Below, in pieces: positions 26,343-35,969 of a DNA stretch of 64,000 nucleotides (positions are counted from its first letter, which is position 1; each line of letters begins with the position of its first letter). The position numbers and the translations under genes are program-made. Source of the DNA: Pedobacter sandarakinus (GTDB lineage Bacteria > Bacteroidota > Bacteroidia > Sphingobacteriales > Sphingobacteriaceae); assembly GCF_026240095.1 (NCBI RefSeq), contig NZ_JAPIVG010000001.1:248001-312000 (forward strand), in the 5' to 3' direction. A model generated the notes under the pieces. That model saw nothing but the letters and a program-made list of their open reading frames with translations, had not been told where the DNA came from and did not search any database.

Positions 26343-27947
26343 TTATCTATTTATGTCTTCAATTATTTTATCAGTTAATTTTGGCACGGTATAGTGTTTC
26401 TGTACATGCTCTAATGTTACTACTATACCTTTTGTATAGGCATTGTGTTTATAATTGAAAATTGTCTCCAGCACATCCGGATCAATGTATCTGGCATTAG
26501 ACCCATCAATAATTACATTGGTTTCTTTCGGAATATTCGTTAAAACCACTTGTATGGCAGCCTTATTTAGAAAAGAAACTTCCTCCGCCAGCTTAATTCT
26601 AATGTGTTTTTTATCACCTTCATTGGTAATCCTGTAGAAATACGGGTTACGCATGTTGGTACGGAGCAGGTAAAAAATAGATACCAGCATGCCAACCGCT
26701 ACACCCTTAAGCAAATCGCTAAATAGCACCGCAACAATGGTAACTACGAAGGGCACAAACTGATCCCACCCTTTATGGTACATGTGTTTGAACAAACCAA
26801 TTCTTGTTAGCCTGTACCCGGTTACCAATAGAATGGCAGCTAAGCAAGAAAGCGGAATCATGTTTATAACCTGCGGAATAAACAGCAAGGATAACAATAA
26901 CCAACAACCATGAAAAATTGCCGACATTTTTGTTCTTGCACCCGAATTTACATTAGCAGAACTCCGCACAATTACCGAAGTCATGGGCAAACCGCCCACC
27001 ATACCACTGGTTATATTACCCAAACCCTGGGCAATCAATTCCCTATTAGTTGGCGAAACCCGTTTTATGGGATCAATTTTATCAATTGCCTCGATGCTTA
27101 AAAGTGTTTCTAAACTGGCCACAACTGCTATGGTAACAGCAACGATATACACATTCTTGTTGGCAAGTTGAGAGAAATCTGGCATGGTGAATAAACCAAA
27201 AAATTCAGCAACACCACTTACTACCGGAATCTTCACCATTTGATCTGCCCTTAATGGAAACGACGTTTGAGAAAATATGAACGTGGCTACAATACCTAAA
27301 ATTACCACCAGCAAAGGTGCTGGTACAATGGCCAGTTTCGAAAACTTTGGCCACACAATTAATATAGCAATGGAAAGTAAACTAATTACCACTGCAGCTA
27401 AACTAAAGTGCCCTAGAGCTGCAGAAATCGCCGAAAAAGTATTTTCATGGTCTTGCTGAAAAAAACCCTCGTCGCCTGTAAAATCGGTATCTACACCTAA
27501 TGCATGTGGCAACTGTTTTAAAATCAAGATCAAACCAATGGCGGCCAACATACCTTCAATAACGCTCGATGGAAAATAGTTGCCAATAGTACCGGCCTTT
27601 ATCAAGCCTAAAACCAGCTGAAAAACCCCTGCCAATACAACGGCGAGTAAGAAAGTTGGGTAGCTTCCTAAAGAAGTGATGGCACCCAAAACAATAACGG
27701 TTAAGCCTGCTGCGGGTCCGCTAACACTTAGCTGTGAACCACTAAATGTGGCAACAACTATTCCTCCAATAATGCCCGTTATTAAACCGGCAAATAACGG
27801 GGCGCCAGATGCAAGGGCAATGCCCAGGCAAAGCGGCAAAGCCACCAGAAAAACAACTATACTCGAGGGTATATCTTTTTTAAGATTCTTTTTAAGAAAA
27901 TATTTTTTAACATCCGAGCCTACAGCGGTCGGGTTTAACTTTTGCAT
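26343..27947 (-). CDS. SulP family anion transporter with STAS domain
   Basis: A 534-residue inner-membrane transporter. The N-terminal ~420 residues carry 10 or more hydrophobic helices in the SulP (SLC26) pattern, with PSSIVVFLVALPLCLGIALASGAP near residue 27 and SVSGPAAGL near 75; residues from about 440 to the end form a cytoplasmic STAS domain (VVLTNIPKETNVIIDGSNARYIDPDVLE). Substrates in the family include sulfate and bicarbonate; the sequence does not decide. No carbonic anhydrase or sulfur-assimilation gene is next to it. The ATG at 27947 is clear. Confidence 0.92.
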   Translation of the reverse strand: MQKLNPTAVGSDVKKYFLKKNLKKDIPSSIVVFLVALPLCLGIALASGAPLFAGLITGIIGGIVVATFSGSQLSVSGPAAGLTVIVLGAITSLGSYPTFLLAVVLAGVFQLVLGLIKAGTIGNYFPSSVIEGMLAAIGLILILKQLPHALGVDTDFTGDEGFFQQDHENTFSAISAALGHFSLAAVVISLLSIAILIVWPKFSKLAIVPAPLLVVILGIVATFIFSQTSFPLRADQMVKIPVVSGVAEFFGLFTMPDFSQLANKNVYIVAVTIAVVASLETLLSIEAIDKIDPIKRVSPTNRELIAQGLGNITSGMVGGLPMTSVIVRSSANVNSGARTKMSAIFHGCWLLLSLLFIPQVINMIPLSCLAAILLVTGYRLTRIGLFKHMYHKGWDQFVPFVVTIVAVLFSDLLKGVAVGMLVSIFYLLRTNMRNPYFYRITNEGDKKHIRIKLAEEVSFLNKAAIQVVLTNIPKETNVIIDGSNARYIDPDVLETIFNYKHNAYTKGIVVTLEHVQKHYTVPKLTDKIIEDINR

Positions 27948-28094
27948 AACGATGTAATTATCTAGTAAGTTTTAACGAATAAATCGTAGGGCAACATAAA
28001 TTCCTTAAATGGCGGCAAAAAAGCTATTGAAAAATCAATAACCTTTTTAAGCAGCGATAACTTGCTTAAGGAAAGGGCACCCTATTAAAAAATG

Positions 28095-28439
28095 CTAAAT
28101 AAAATTCGGAGGTGGTGTTGGAACCGTAGGGTGGTATGGATCTACATATCGCCTAAAATGCTCAATAAAGCTGCTTTTAAGCACAAAATGATTCGAAGAA
28201 AATTCGTAAGCAAAAATAGGATGGTTCAGCTCTAATAGCTTAATATCTGTAAACTTCGTAGTGTCTTTAGCTGTATCTTTCCCGCCGTCATGCTCTAATT
28301 CAATTTGCATAATAACGGCGTTCATAATCTCCTTATCAATACTGGTGCAAAAAACCGGCGCACCAGAAATACCCATTTTCGCAACGAAAATAAGCATGAA
28401 AGATGCTACGATAACATATTTGTACCTTCTTAAAAACAT
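28095..28439 (-). CDS. Hypothetical protein with N-terminal signal or membrane anchor
   Basis: A 114-residue protein of unknown family. Residues 6-27 form a hydrophobic segment after a basic start (MFLRRYKYVIVASFMLIFVA), probably an uncleaved signal anchor or a signal peptide. The rest is polar with a central Asp/Lys-rich stretch, a conserved-looking aromatic region (HPIFAYEFSSNHFVLKSSF) and a Pro-rich end. It is flanked by gaps of 147 and 391 bases, so it is probably transcribed alone. Confidence 0.55.
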   Translation of the reverse strand: MFLRRYKYVIVASFMLIFVAKMGISGAPVFCTSIDKEIMNAVIMQIELEHDGGKDTAKDTTKFTDIKLLELNHPIFAYEFSSNHFVLKSSFIEHFRRYVDPYHPTVPTPPPNFI

Positions 28440-28830
28440 TCTTAGTTCTAATGCTATTCTAATGTGACTTTACAAAAATAAACGGATAATTGGTTTTTCA
28501 ACATCTAAATGCATAAATATTTTCGCTTTTCTAATTTCCAGACCGCTATATCTAAATCACGCAGCTATATTTTTTGAAAATGTACGGTCAGAAAATCTTC
28601 GGGAACTGTCGCCCTACCATTCACTTTATCTTTTTGGTTGCATCAACAATGCAGCTACTTGAGCCGAAAAGATGGTTAAATAGTTACGGAAACCAAAAAG
28701 GATATCGTTCCTGTTAGGTTTATTTAACCTGGGCATGTGGCTCTTGGGCCGTTACAAAATCTAAAGACTTGCTAACTTACGCTTGCTTTACCGCAAGTAA
28801 TTTATAATTTTAAATCCTCATACCCTTACA
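28440..28830. other. Long intergenic leader with inverted repeats before the carboxyltransferase gene
   Basis: No gene is visible in these 391 bases. A 10-bp inverted repeat, CTTTTTGGTT (28630-28639) and AACCAAAAAG (28691-28700), encloses 51 bases that contain a second small hairpin with TGCAT/ATGCA arms. A further AGGTT/AACCT hairpin follows near 28715-28729. These may structure the 5' leader of the downstream carboxyltransferase message, but no known riboswitch class is recognised. Confidence 0.4.
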
Positions 28831-30372
28831 ATGGATAAGAAAATAGCAGTACTACAAGACAAAATAAACCAGGCACAACTTGGAGGCGGCCAGGCACGCA
28901 TAGATAGCCAACATAAAAAAGGAAAATTAACCGCCAGAGAGCGTATTCATTTCTTGATGGACGAGGGCAGTTTTGAAGAGATTGGCATGTTGGTTACGCA
29001 CCGGAGTACTGACTTTGGCATGGAACGCGAAAAGTACCTTGGCGACGGTGTAGTTACCGGGTACGGCACCATCAATGGCCGATTAACCTATGTATTCTCG
29101 CAAGATTTTACCGTCTTTGGTGGTTCTTTATCCGAAACCCACGCCGAAAAAATTTGCAAATTAATGGATATGGCCATGAAAAATGGCGCCCCATTAATAG
29201 GCTTAAATGATAGTGGTGGTGCCCGTATTCAGGAGGGTGTAGTTTCACTGGGTGGCTATGCCGATATCTTTTACAAAAATGTACAGGCATCGGGTGTAAT
29301 TCCCCAGCTATCTGCCATTATGGGCCCATGTGCTGGTGGTGCTGTATATTCTCCTGCCATTACCGACTTTATTTTGATGGTAGAAAATACGTCTTATATG
29401 TTTGTAACCGGCCCTAACGTTGTTAAAACCGTTACACACGAAGAAGTAACATCAGAAGAATTAGGTGGTGCAAGCACACATGCTACCAAATCTGGGGTTA
29501 CCCATTTTGCCTGCGCCAATGAAATTGAAGCCATCAACCAGCTAAAGAAACTGTTAACTTACATGCCGCAGAATTGCGAGGAAATGGCTAAACCACTACC
29601 TTACGAGCCTGGTGATGAAAGCAGACCTGCGTTAAATACTTTTATGCCAGAAAACGCAAGCCAACCTTACGACATTAGATCGGTAATTGCAGAAGTTACA
29701 GATGCCGACAGCTTCCTTGAAATTCATAAAGATTACGCAGAAAATATCGTAGTTGGTTTTGCACGCCTTGCCGGCAGAAGCATTGGTATTGTAGCCAACC
29801 AGCCGGCCTACCTGGCGGGAGTTCTAGATAGCAATTCATCTACCAAAGCGGCTCGTTTTGTACGTTTTTGCGATTGCTTTAATATTCCTTTGTTGGTTTT
29901 TGAAGATGTACCAGGTTTCTTGCCAGGCACCGATCAGGAGTGGAACGGTATCATTACCAATGGTGCAAAACTGCTTTACGCCTTTAGCGAAGCCACTGTT
30001 CCACGCATTACAGTAATTACCCGTAAGGCCTACGGTGGCGCTTACGATGTAATGAATAGCAAACACATTGGTGCCGACTTGAATTATGCATGGCCAAGTG
30101 CAGAGATCGCAGTAATGGGTGCTAAAGGTGCGGCAGAAATTATTTTCAAAAAGGAAATCACAGCAGCCGAGCAGCCAGAAGAAAAATGGTTGGAGAAAGA
30201 AAAGCTATATTCAGATATTTTCGCCAACCCATACCGGGCCGCAGAACGGGGCTTTGTAGATGAGGTGATTACACCATCGCAAACTCGTTTGAAGCTAATT
30301 AAAGCCTTTAAGATGTTAGAAAATAAAGTAGTAAACAGTCCCAGAAAAAAACACGGAAATATACCTTTATAA
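28831..30372 (+). CDS. Acyl-CoA carboxylase carboxyltransferase subunit (propionyl-CoA carboxylase beta type)
   Basis: A 513-residue carboxyltransferase of the PccB/MmdA family, transferring CO2 between carboxybiotin and an acyl-CoA, typically propionyl-CoA/methylmalonyl-CoA. The [11 protein letters not shown] start, the GGARIQEGV oxyanion region near residue 130, [12 protein letters not shown] near 165 and [15 protein letters not shown] near 410 are diagnostic. Biotin carboxylase and biotin-carrier subunits are not in the window, so the enzyme must use partners encoded elsewhere; it could belong to a carboxylase or to a decarboxylase pump. The preceding 391-base region may carry regulatory structure. 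Confidence 0.9.
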   Translation: MDKKIAVLQDKINQAQLGGGQARIDSQHKKGKLTARERIHFLMDEGSFEEIGMLVTHRSTDFGMEREKYLGDGVVTGYGTINGRLTYVFSQDFTVFGGSLSETHAEKICKLMDMAMKNGAPLIGLNDSGGARIQEGVVSLGGYADIFYKNVQASGVIPQLSAIMGPCAGGAVYSPAITDFILMVENTSYMFVTGPNVVKTVTHEEVTSEELGGASTHATKSGVTHFACANEIEAINQLKKLLTYMPQNCEEMAKPLPYEPGDESRPALNTFMPENASQPYDIRSVIAEVTDADSFLEIHKDYAENIVVGFARLAGRSIGIVANQPAYLAGVLDSNSSTKAARFVRFCDCFNIPLLVFEDVPGFLPGTDQEWNGIITNGAKLLYAFSEATVPRITVITRKAYGGAYDVMNSKHIGADLNYAWPSAEIAVMGAKGAAEIIFKKEITAAEQPEEKWLEKEKLYSDIFANPYRAAERGFVDEVITPSQTRLKLIKAFKMLENKVVNSPRKKHGNIPL

Positions 30373-30450
30373 CAACTATTATAACATAGTGGCTACCTAA
30401 TGAAGCTGACTTTTCGGCTGTTTTAAACCTTCATTACCCTCAAAAACTCC

Positions 30451-31635
30451 ATGCTTAAACGAATAGATATATTGCTAATGGCTTTTTGTACTGGCCTTAT
30501 TGTAGCTAATATTTATTACTGTCAACCCTTAGTTATTCTCATCGCTAAAGATTTCAATTTAACAGAAACCTATGCTGGCAGAATTACTTACATCACTCAA
30601 ATTGGATATGCCTTAGGCCTATTGCTATTGGTTCCCCTGGGCGATATGTTTGAACGCAAAAGTCAGATTTTGACTATTACGGGCATGTCTATCTTGGCTT
30701 TATTGGTTGCGGCACTCGCCAAATCCTTTCTATTGTTAGAAATTGCATCACTTCTTATTGGCGTGTGTTCTATTGTTCCACAACTTATATTGCCATTGGC
30801 GGCCAACCTTAGCACCGATCAAAATAGAGGTGCAAACATCGGTATGATTATGAGCGGACTGTTAGTTGGCATTTTGGCCTCACGGGCCGTGAGTGGGAGT
30901 ATCGGCTTTTGGCTGGGCTGGCGAGCTGTATACTACATTGCTGCAACAATTTGTTTGCTTTTAATTGGGCTCATGGCTCGACGTTTTCCCAAGAGCTACC
31001 CAAGTTTTAAAGGAAACTACAAACAGCTTATGGGCTCAATGTTTTTATACATTAAAACGCAACCTGCATTAAGAGAAACTTCCATTATTAATTTTTTAGC
31101 TTTTGCCATCATCAGTGCTTTCTGGACAACCATGGTATTGTTTTTAGCAAATCCGCCATTCAATTTTCAAACCTTACAAATTGGTTTGTTTGGCATTGCA
31201 GGCGCCGCCGGCGCATTAGCTGCGCCTTTGGTAGGCAAGTTAAGCGATGGAGATAATCCCCGGAAAAACCTAATGATTGGTTTCCTCCTGCAAATCGTTA
31301 GCATAGCTTTATTTTATTTCACAAAATCACACTTGTACTTATTTGTTGTAGGCATTATCCTTATTGATATCGGACAACAAGCGATCCATGTAACCAACCA
31401 AACCCGGATATATACCCTGGTACCCGAGGCCCGAAATCGGCTAAATACCATTTTCATGTCGGTGAGCTTTGTAGGCGCCAGCTGTGGCTCGGCTTTAGGA
31501 TTGTGGCTTTGGGGGATGGGCGGATGGGCCTTGTTTTGCTATGGTATGCTAACAATCATCGCCCTAAATATTGCAATCTATTTTTTCTATGGGCGAAAAA
31601 GTACTCACGTAACTTCTAATAGTAACACAATATAA
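30451..31635 (+). CDS. MFS transporter
   Basis: A 394-residue inner-membrane protein with about 12 hydrophobic segments. The loop between helices 2 and 3 carries LVPLGDMFERKSQI, matching the GDxxGR(R/K) motif A of the major facilitator superfamily, and a second half begins near residue 200. The YYCQPL motif in helix 1 is common in the small-molecule/drug exporter branch (YfcJ/Bcr-like or sugar-efflux types). Substrate is not predictable. It lies 78 bases after the carboxyltransferase and one base before the GNAT gene, so it is likely cotranscribed with that acetyltransferase. Confidence 0.9.
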   Translation: MLKRIDILLMAFCTGLIVANIYYCQPLVILIAKDFNLTETYAGRITYITQIGYALGLLLLVPLGDMFERKSQILTITGMSILALLVAALAKSFLLLEIASLLIGVCSIVPQLILPLAANLSTDQNRGANIGMIMSGLLVGILASRAVSGSIGFWLGWRAVYYIAATICLLLIGLMARRFPKSYPSFKGNYKQLMGSMFLYIKTQPALRETSIINFLAFAIISAFWTTMVLFLANPPFNFQTLQIGLFGIAGAAGALAAPLVGKLSDGDNPRKNLMIGFLLQIVSIALFYFTKSHLYLFVVGIILIDIGQQAIHVTNQTRIYTLVPEARNRLNTIFMSVSFVGASCGSALGLWLWGMGGWALFCYGMLTIIALNIAIYFFYGRKSTHVTSNSNTI

Positions 31636-31636
31636 T

Positions 31637-32056
31637 ATGGCTTTAGTTCAGATCGAACAGATGTTTCCATCATTAACCTGGCGCATTAGGCACGAGGTAA
31701 TGTATCCGGAATTATCACTAGATGCCGTGAAACTGCCAGAGGATTTCGATGGTGTACACTTCGGGTTGTACGTTGACCATAAATTAACCGGCGTAGTTTC
31801 ACTATTTAATGAAGGCAGTATTTATCAGTTCAGAAAACTTGCCATCCTTAAAGATGATCAGAAAAAAGGTTACGGTAAGCTATTGATGGATTATTTACTA
31901 GATTTTTGTAAAATTCAAAACGCGAGTAAGCTATGGTGCAACGCTAGGGTAAATGCTAAAGAATTTTATTCTAAATTTGGATTCATTGAAACCGATAAAA
32001 CCTTTTCTAAAGATGGGTACGATTTTGTGGTAATGGAGTTAGCATTTAGCAAATAA
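31637..32056 (+). CDS. GNAT family N-acetyltransferase
   Basis: A 139-residue single GNAT domain that transfers an acetyl group from acetyl-CoA. Strand 4 and motif A read FRKLAILKDDQKKGYGKLL (about residues 67-85), with the QKKGYGK pyrophosphate-binding turn, and motif B shows NAREFYSKFGF-like NAKEFYSKFGFIE near 113-125. The substrate is unknown. Only one base separates it from the MFS gene, which suggests a shared role such as modification plus export, but that is inference. Confidence 0.88.
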   Translation: MALVQIEQMFPSLTWRIRHEVMYPELSLDAVKLPEDFDGVHFGLYVDHKLTGVVSLFNEGSIYQFRKLAILKDDQKKGYGKLLMDYLLDFCKIQNASKLWCNARVNAKEFYSKFGFIETDKTFSKDGYDFVVMELAFSK

Positions 32057-32193
32057 ACTCAGAAACTGAAACCGGTTGGCAATAAAATTTGGTTTTGCTA
32101 AACCCTTTCTCAAATCAATAAGAAAAATTAATTTAGTTAGCAGATGTAGCCGGTTAATTTGGCCGCATCGAAAACCTAACAAAGCACATCAAT

Positions 32194-33309
32194 ATGGCTA
32201 AGAAAAAAGAAGAAGAAAAAAAGACACATGTTCCTGTAGTAACAAAAAAATCGTTACAGTTTTTAGAAGCATATATCAACAACCCCGCTCCTACTGGCTA
32301 CGAGTGGGAGGGTCAAAAAATTTGGTTAAATTATTTGAAACCTTATATCGACGAGCATTTTGTAGATAATTATGGTACAGCTGTAGGCGTAATAAATCCG
32401 AAAGCACCATTTAAAGTTGTTATTGAAGCACATGCTGATGAAATATCCTGGTATGTTAATTATATCACAAATGATGGTTTGATCTATGTTATTCGCAACG
32501 GCGGATCAGATCACCAAATTGCGCCATCAAAGCGGGTAAATATTCATACCGAAAAAGGGATGGTAAAAGCGGTATTTGGTTGGCCTGCTATCCATACCCG
32601 CCACGGCGAAAAGGAGCAGGCGCCAGAACTTAAAAACATCTTTTTAGATTGTGGCTGTACTTCAAAAGAAGAAGTAGAGAAATTAGGAATTCATGTGGGT
32701 TGCGTAATTACCTACGAAGACGAATTTATGGTGTTAAATGACCGCTACTACGTTGGCAGAGCTTTAGATAACCGTGTTGGTGGATTTATGATTGCCGAAG
32801 TTGCCAGGTTACTAAAAGAAAATAAGAAGAAACTCCCTTTTGGCTTATACATCGTGAACTCTGTACAGGAAGAAATTGGCTTGCGTGGTGCAGAAATGAT
32901 TGCACAGCGCATTAAACCGAATGTAGCCATTGTTACTGATGTAACGCATGATACAACGACGCCAATGATTAATAAAAATACCCAGGGCGATCTTTCAGCA
33001 GGAAAAGGTCCTGTGGTTTCTTATGCTCCGGCAGTACAAACAAACCTAAATAAATTGCTCATCGCAACTGCGGAAAAAAATGGAATCCCTTTTCAGCGCC
33101 AGGCATCATCTCGCTCTACGGGAACTGACACCGATGCATTTGCCTATTCGAACGGCGGTGTGCCATCTGCCTTAATTTCGCTTCCGCTGCGCTACATGCA
33201 TACCACGGTAGAAATGGTTCATAAAGAAGATGTAGATAATGTAATTAGTTTAATCTACAATAGCTTACTAAACATTAAAAACGGACAAGACTTTAGGGCT
33301 TTCTCATAG
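32194..33309 (+). CDS. M42 family metallopeptidase (glutamyl aminopeptidase/endoglucanase-like)
   Basis: A 371-residue cytoplasmic di-zinc aminopeptidase of family M42, the tetrahedral-shell peptidases that trim short peptides. Metal ligands and catalytic residues are recognisable in EAHADEI (near residue 78), ALDNRVGG (near 193), QEEIGLRGA (near 228), TDVTHD (near 250) and RYMHTTVEM (near 335). The first ~20 residues are very Lys/Glu-rich and precede the conserved fold. The gene ends 11 bases before a strong bidirectional hairpin. Some members are annotated as cellulase M, but peptidase activity is the established function. Confidence 0.93.
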   Translation: MAKKKEEEKKTHVPVVTKKSLQFLEAYINNPAPTGYEWEGQKIWLNYLKPYIDEHFVDNYGTAVGVINPKAPFKVVIEAHADEISWYVNYITNDGLIYVIRNGGSDHQIAPSKRVNIHTEKGMVKAVFGWPAIHTRHGEKEQAPELKNIFLDCGCTSKEEVEKLGIHVGCVITYEDEFMVLNDRYYVGRALDNRVGGFMIAEVARLLKENKKKLPFGLYIVNSVQEEIGLRGAEMIAQRIKPNVAIVTDVTHDTTTPMINKNTQGDLSAGKGPVVSYAPAVQTNLNKLLIATAEKNGIPFQRQASSRSTGTDTDAFAYSNGGVPSALISLPLRYMHTTVEMVHKEDVDNVISLIYNSLLNIKNGQDFRAFS

Positions 33310-33320
33310 AATAATCGCTT

Positions 33321-33362
33321 ACAATTAAGGCTTAGGGCATGTGCCCCAAGCCTTAATTGTTT
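33321..33362. terminator. Strong bidirectional terminator hairpin
   Basis: ACAATTAAGGCTT (33321-33333) pairs with AAGCCTTAATTGT (33348-33360), 13 perfect bp, and the loop itself contains a GGGC/GCCC stem. It lies between the convergent M42 and exonuclease genes and probably serves both. Confidence 0.85.
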
Positions 33363-33394
33363 AGATACTATATTAAACGCACCTTAGTACGCGT

Positions 33395-34183
33395 CTATTC
33401 GCCAGATGCTTCGTCGCTAAGGGTAATCCATACTGGTGCATGGTCGCTAGATTTTTCCCAACCACGAACATGCTTGTCTACTCCAGCCTTTTCCAGGCGA
33501 CTTTCCAACTGCGGACTGAGTAAAAAGTGATCAATCCTTAATCCGGCATCCCTTCCGTAAGCATTTCTAAAATAATCCCAAAAGGTATAAATGGTTTCTG
33601 TTGGATACAGCTTTCGAATGGCATCTGTCCATCCTAAATTTACCAGGTCTTTAAATGCCTCCCGAACTTCAGGCCTGAAAAGTGCATCTGTAACCCAACG
33701 TTCTGGTTTATAAACATCTTTTTCAGTCGGCATTACATTGAAATCACCAGTTAACACTACAGGCAAATTAAATGTTAATAGCTTCTCTGCATGACTAGTC
33801 AAACGCTTAAACCAATCCATTTTATAATCAAATTTTGGTCCGGGCGATGGGTTTCCATTAGGCAGGTACAAACATGCAACAACCACATTATTGATTAAAG
33901 CCTCTATGTATCGGCTATGCAGGTCCTCATCATCTCCTGGCAAACCTCTTCTTAGCTCTTTAATTTCATAACCACGAGCCAGAATAGCCACACCATTCCA
34001 ACTTTTCTGGCCTTGCCAAATCGCATTGTATCCTGCATCCCTAATTGCTTGTAAGGGAAATTTCTCTTGCGGGGCTTTCAGTTCTTGTAAACAGACCACA
34101 TCTGGCTTGGTTTCCGCCAGCCAGCGTAATAAAACAGGCAGTCTGCCGTTTACACCATTTACGTTATAGGTTGCAATTTTCAT
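33395..34183 (-). CDS. xth: Exodeoxyribonuclease III (AP endonuclease)
   Basis: A 262-residue enzyme that cuts at abasic sites and has 3'-5' exonuclease activity in base-excision repair. Motifs of the ExoIII/APE1 family are in order: ATYNVNG at 3-9, CLQELK at about 31-36 (metal Glu), YLPNGNP near 105-111, LTGDFNVMP near 143-151, and the terminal SSDHAPVW near 245-252 with the catalytic His. Length is normal. It is a leftward single gene between the bidirectional hairpin and the divergent sigma-like gene. Confidence 0.96.
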   Translation of the reverse strand: MKIATYNVNGVNGRLPVLLRWLAETKPDVVCLQELKAPQEKFPLQAIRDAGYNAIWQGQKSWNGVAILARGYEIKELRRGLPGDDEDLHSRYIEALINNVVVACLYLPNGNPSPGPKFDYKMDWFKRLTSHAEKLLTFNLPVVLTGDFNVMPTEKDVYKPERWVTDALFRPEVREAFKDLVNLGWTDAIRKLYPTETIYTFWDYFRNAYGRDAGLRIDHFLLSPQLESRLEKAGVDKHVRGWEKSSDHAPVWITLSDEASGE

Positions 34184-34303
34184 TTTACAATATTCTTAAG
34201 ACAGTAACTCATGTGGAAAATACATAAACAAATGATATATTTATAATGTAAATCCAATTATTGGCCTTACCTTGCAGTTTTACAGATGCATCCCCGATAA
34301 TTA

Positions 34304-34771
34304 ATGTCAAACGCTATTTTAAACGTCCCGAAAACAGCGCCTAAAGATATTCGTATTTTATATGATAAATATGCGAGTATGCTTCTAGGGTTTATAAGCG
34401 GAGTAATTCAGGATCCGAAAAAAACTGAAGAACAATTGGTAAAAATATTAACATCGTTTGTATTGATAACACAATCAAATTCTGAAAACATTACAAGCAC
34501 CTGGTTGCAATTGAGGCAGCATGCGCTAAGTCATCTTGAGCAACTTGACTTAGCTTCAGGGTATATCGGGGAAGAAAATATCAGTTCATCTGTGGGCAAG
34601 GGAGACGATCAGAATTATTTATCTGCTGAGGAGAAGTTAATTTTCCATTCGGTTTATCACCAGAGAAAATCGATATCCTATTTAGCAAACATACTAGGTA
34701 AGGAAGAGCACCAAATACGTATTCAATTAAAATCATCAATAGATAAAATGAGGAGGGCAAATGGAAATTAA
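34304..34771 (+). CDS. Degenerate sigma-70-like (ECF-type) factor
   Basis: A 155-residue protein. The N-terminal part, with LYDKYASMLLGFISGVIQDPKK, resembles the region 2 helix of ECF sigma factors but lacks the well-conserved EDLxQE continuation. The C-terminal ~50 residues (LSAEEKLIFHSVYHQRKSISYLANIL, then IRIQLKSSIDKMRR) match region 4 with its helix-turn-helix. It is shorter than normal ECF factors (about 170-190 residues). It overlaps the next gene, an anti-sigma-like membrane protein, by 11 bases, as real sigma/anti-sigma pairs do. The DNA-binding ability of region 2 is doubtful. Confidence 0.68.
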   Translation: MSNAILNVPKTAPKDIRILYDKYASMLLGFISGVIQDPKKTEEQLVKILTSFVLITQSNSENITSTWLQLRQHALSHLEQLDLASGYIGEENISSSVGKGDDQNYLSAEEKLIFHSVYHQRKSISYLANILGKEEHQIRIQLKSSIDKMRRANGN

Positions 34772-35255
34772 CAAGTTAATAGAAAGTGGCCTGATGGAAA
34801 CCTATGTGATGGGGATTGCCACCGAAGACGAAGTTGAACAAGTTCTGATGTTGAAAAAGCAGCATCCGGAATTTGCACATCAATTAGCCAAACTGGAATA
34901 CGATATGGAAGTGATGGCCCACAGCATGGCTATTGAGCCACCTCCTGGGATATTAGCTAAAATCGAAAATGAAATAAATGAAATTCGTTTACGCGAACAA
35001 CATATAGAAGAATTTATCCAAAAAGACTACACCACCCATAACGACTATAAAAAGCAGGAACGCTTTATCGAGGTAGAATCAGAATCAAACCAAATGCGCA
35101 TTCATAAATCTTGGCGTTTGGTTTTTGCCGCGGTATTCATCCTTGGAAAAATATTTCTGGGCTTTGCCCTTTATTTTTATCTAGAAAACAGACAGGCGCA
35201 AGAACAAATAAAAGATCTAAAAATCGAGCTTAAACACAATAAATTCCCTCGCTAA
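34761..35255 (+). CDS. Short anti-sigma-factor-like membrane protein
   Basis: A 164-residue protein. The N-terminal part (ESGLMETYVMGIATEDEVEQVLMLKKQHPEF) matches the start of RskA-type anti-sigma factors; a helix with EPPPGILAKIENEI follows, then one membrane segment near residues 120-142 and a short coiled coil (ENRQAQEQIKDLKIELKHNK). The periplasmic C-terminal domain seen in normal family members is missing, so it may sense through the membrane or coiled coil only. The AGGAGG sequence 5 bases before the ATG is a good Shine-Dalgarno match but also encodes Arg-Arg at the end of the sigma-like gene. Confidence 0.65.
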   Translation: MEINKLIESGLMETYVMGIATEDEVEQVLMLKKQHPEFAHQLAKLEYDMEVMAHSMAIEPPPGILAKIENEINEIRLREQHIEEFIQKDYTTHNDYKKQERFIEVESESNQMRIHKSWRLVFAAVFILGKIFLGFALYFYLENRQAQEQIKDLKIELKHNKFPR

Positions 35256-35313
35256 CAAATTAGATATTTTTTAAACCATAATTGCGGTAATGGGTTATTA
35301 ATAAAAAATTATA

Positions 35314-35886
35314 ATGGGCGAAGAAACGAACAAACTTAAATTATATATGCTTTTATTGGGCTCAAAAGCCCCCAAGAGAAATGTAGAGCAGCACGATTAT
35401 TTTTTCGGCATAGGTACATCACTTAAGGATCTGGTGCCAGAAATTAAGTCCTTTTGGCCAGAAGCCGGGGCAAGTATCCACATAGATGGTTGGCGTGAAG
35501 TAAATTGCGTGGAAGGTTTCAAGATAGAAGTAATTTCTAGAACGGCAGAGGTGCAAGCCAATAACCACAAGCTTTTTTTTACCAACTTAGGCGGTTACCA
35601 GGCCGGAAAGCTGGCAGAACAGCATTATATTGTTTTAAGTGTAAAAGATGATCGGGCTACAGCCATACAAGATGCTAAGAAGACTGTTTTCTTTAAAACA
35701 AATTCTATAAAAGGTGCTAATTCGCACATCGATGAGAAATATGGGATAGATATTGATGACATCTATCGGGTAGAAGAGATTTTGAGCCCGGTTTATAAAG
35801 ATCAATACCGGATTCATATCTCCCCAACAGAGGAAATGGTAGAAGACGAAATTAGACTCGGCTACTTTAAATTGGATAAATTATAG
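35314..35886 (+). CDS. DUF1543 domain-containing protein
   Basis: A 190-residue cytoplasmic protein. The family pattern is clear in the KLYMLLLGSKAPKRNVEQHD opening and the FFGIGTSLKDLVPEIKSFWPEAG segment that follows, then HIDGWREVNCVEG; the second half (about residues 110-190) repeats a similar fold. The function of DUF1543 is unknown. The gene is 58 bases after the anti-sigma-like gene and may share its transcript. No catalytic motif is evident. Confidence 0.85.
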   Translation: MGEETNKLKLYMLLLGSKAPKRNVEQHDYFFGIGTSLKDLVPEIKSFWPEAGASIHIDGWREVNCVEGFKIEVISRTAEVQANNHKLFFTNLGGYQAGKLAEQHYIVLSVKDDRATAIQDAKKTVFFKTNSIKGANSHIDEKYGIDIDDIYRVEEILSPVYKDQYRIHISPTEEMVEDEIRLGYFKLDKL

Positions 35887-35969
35887 TACATCTGCCCTAC
35901 CGAGGTTTAAAGCCAGGCAAACTATTCGTTGCGATTCATGTTGTTATAGGTATATCAAAAACCGATAAT

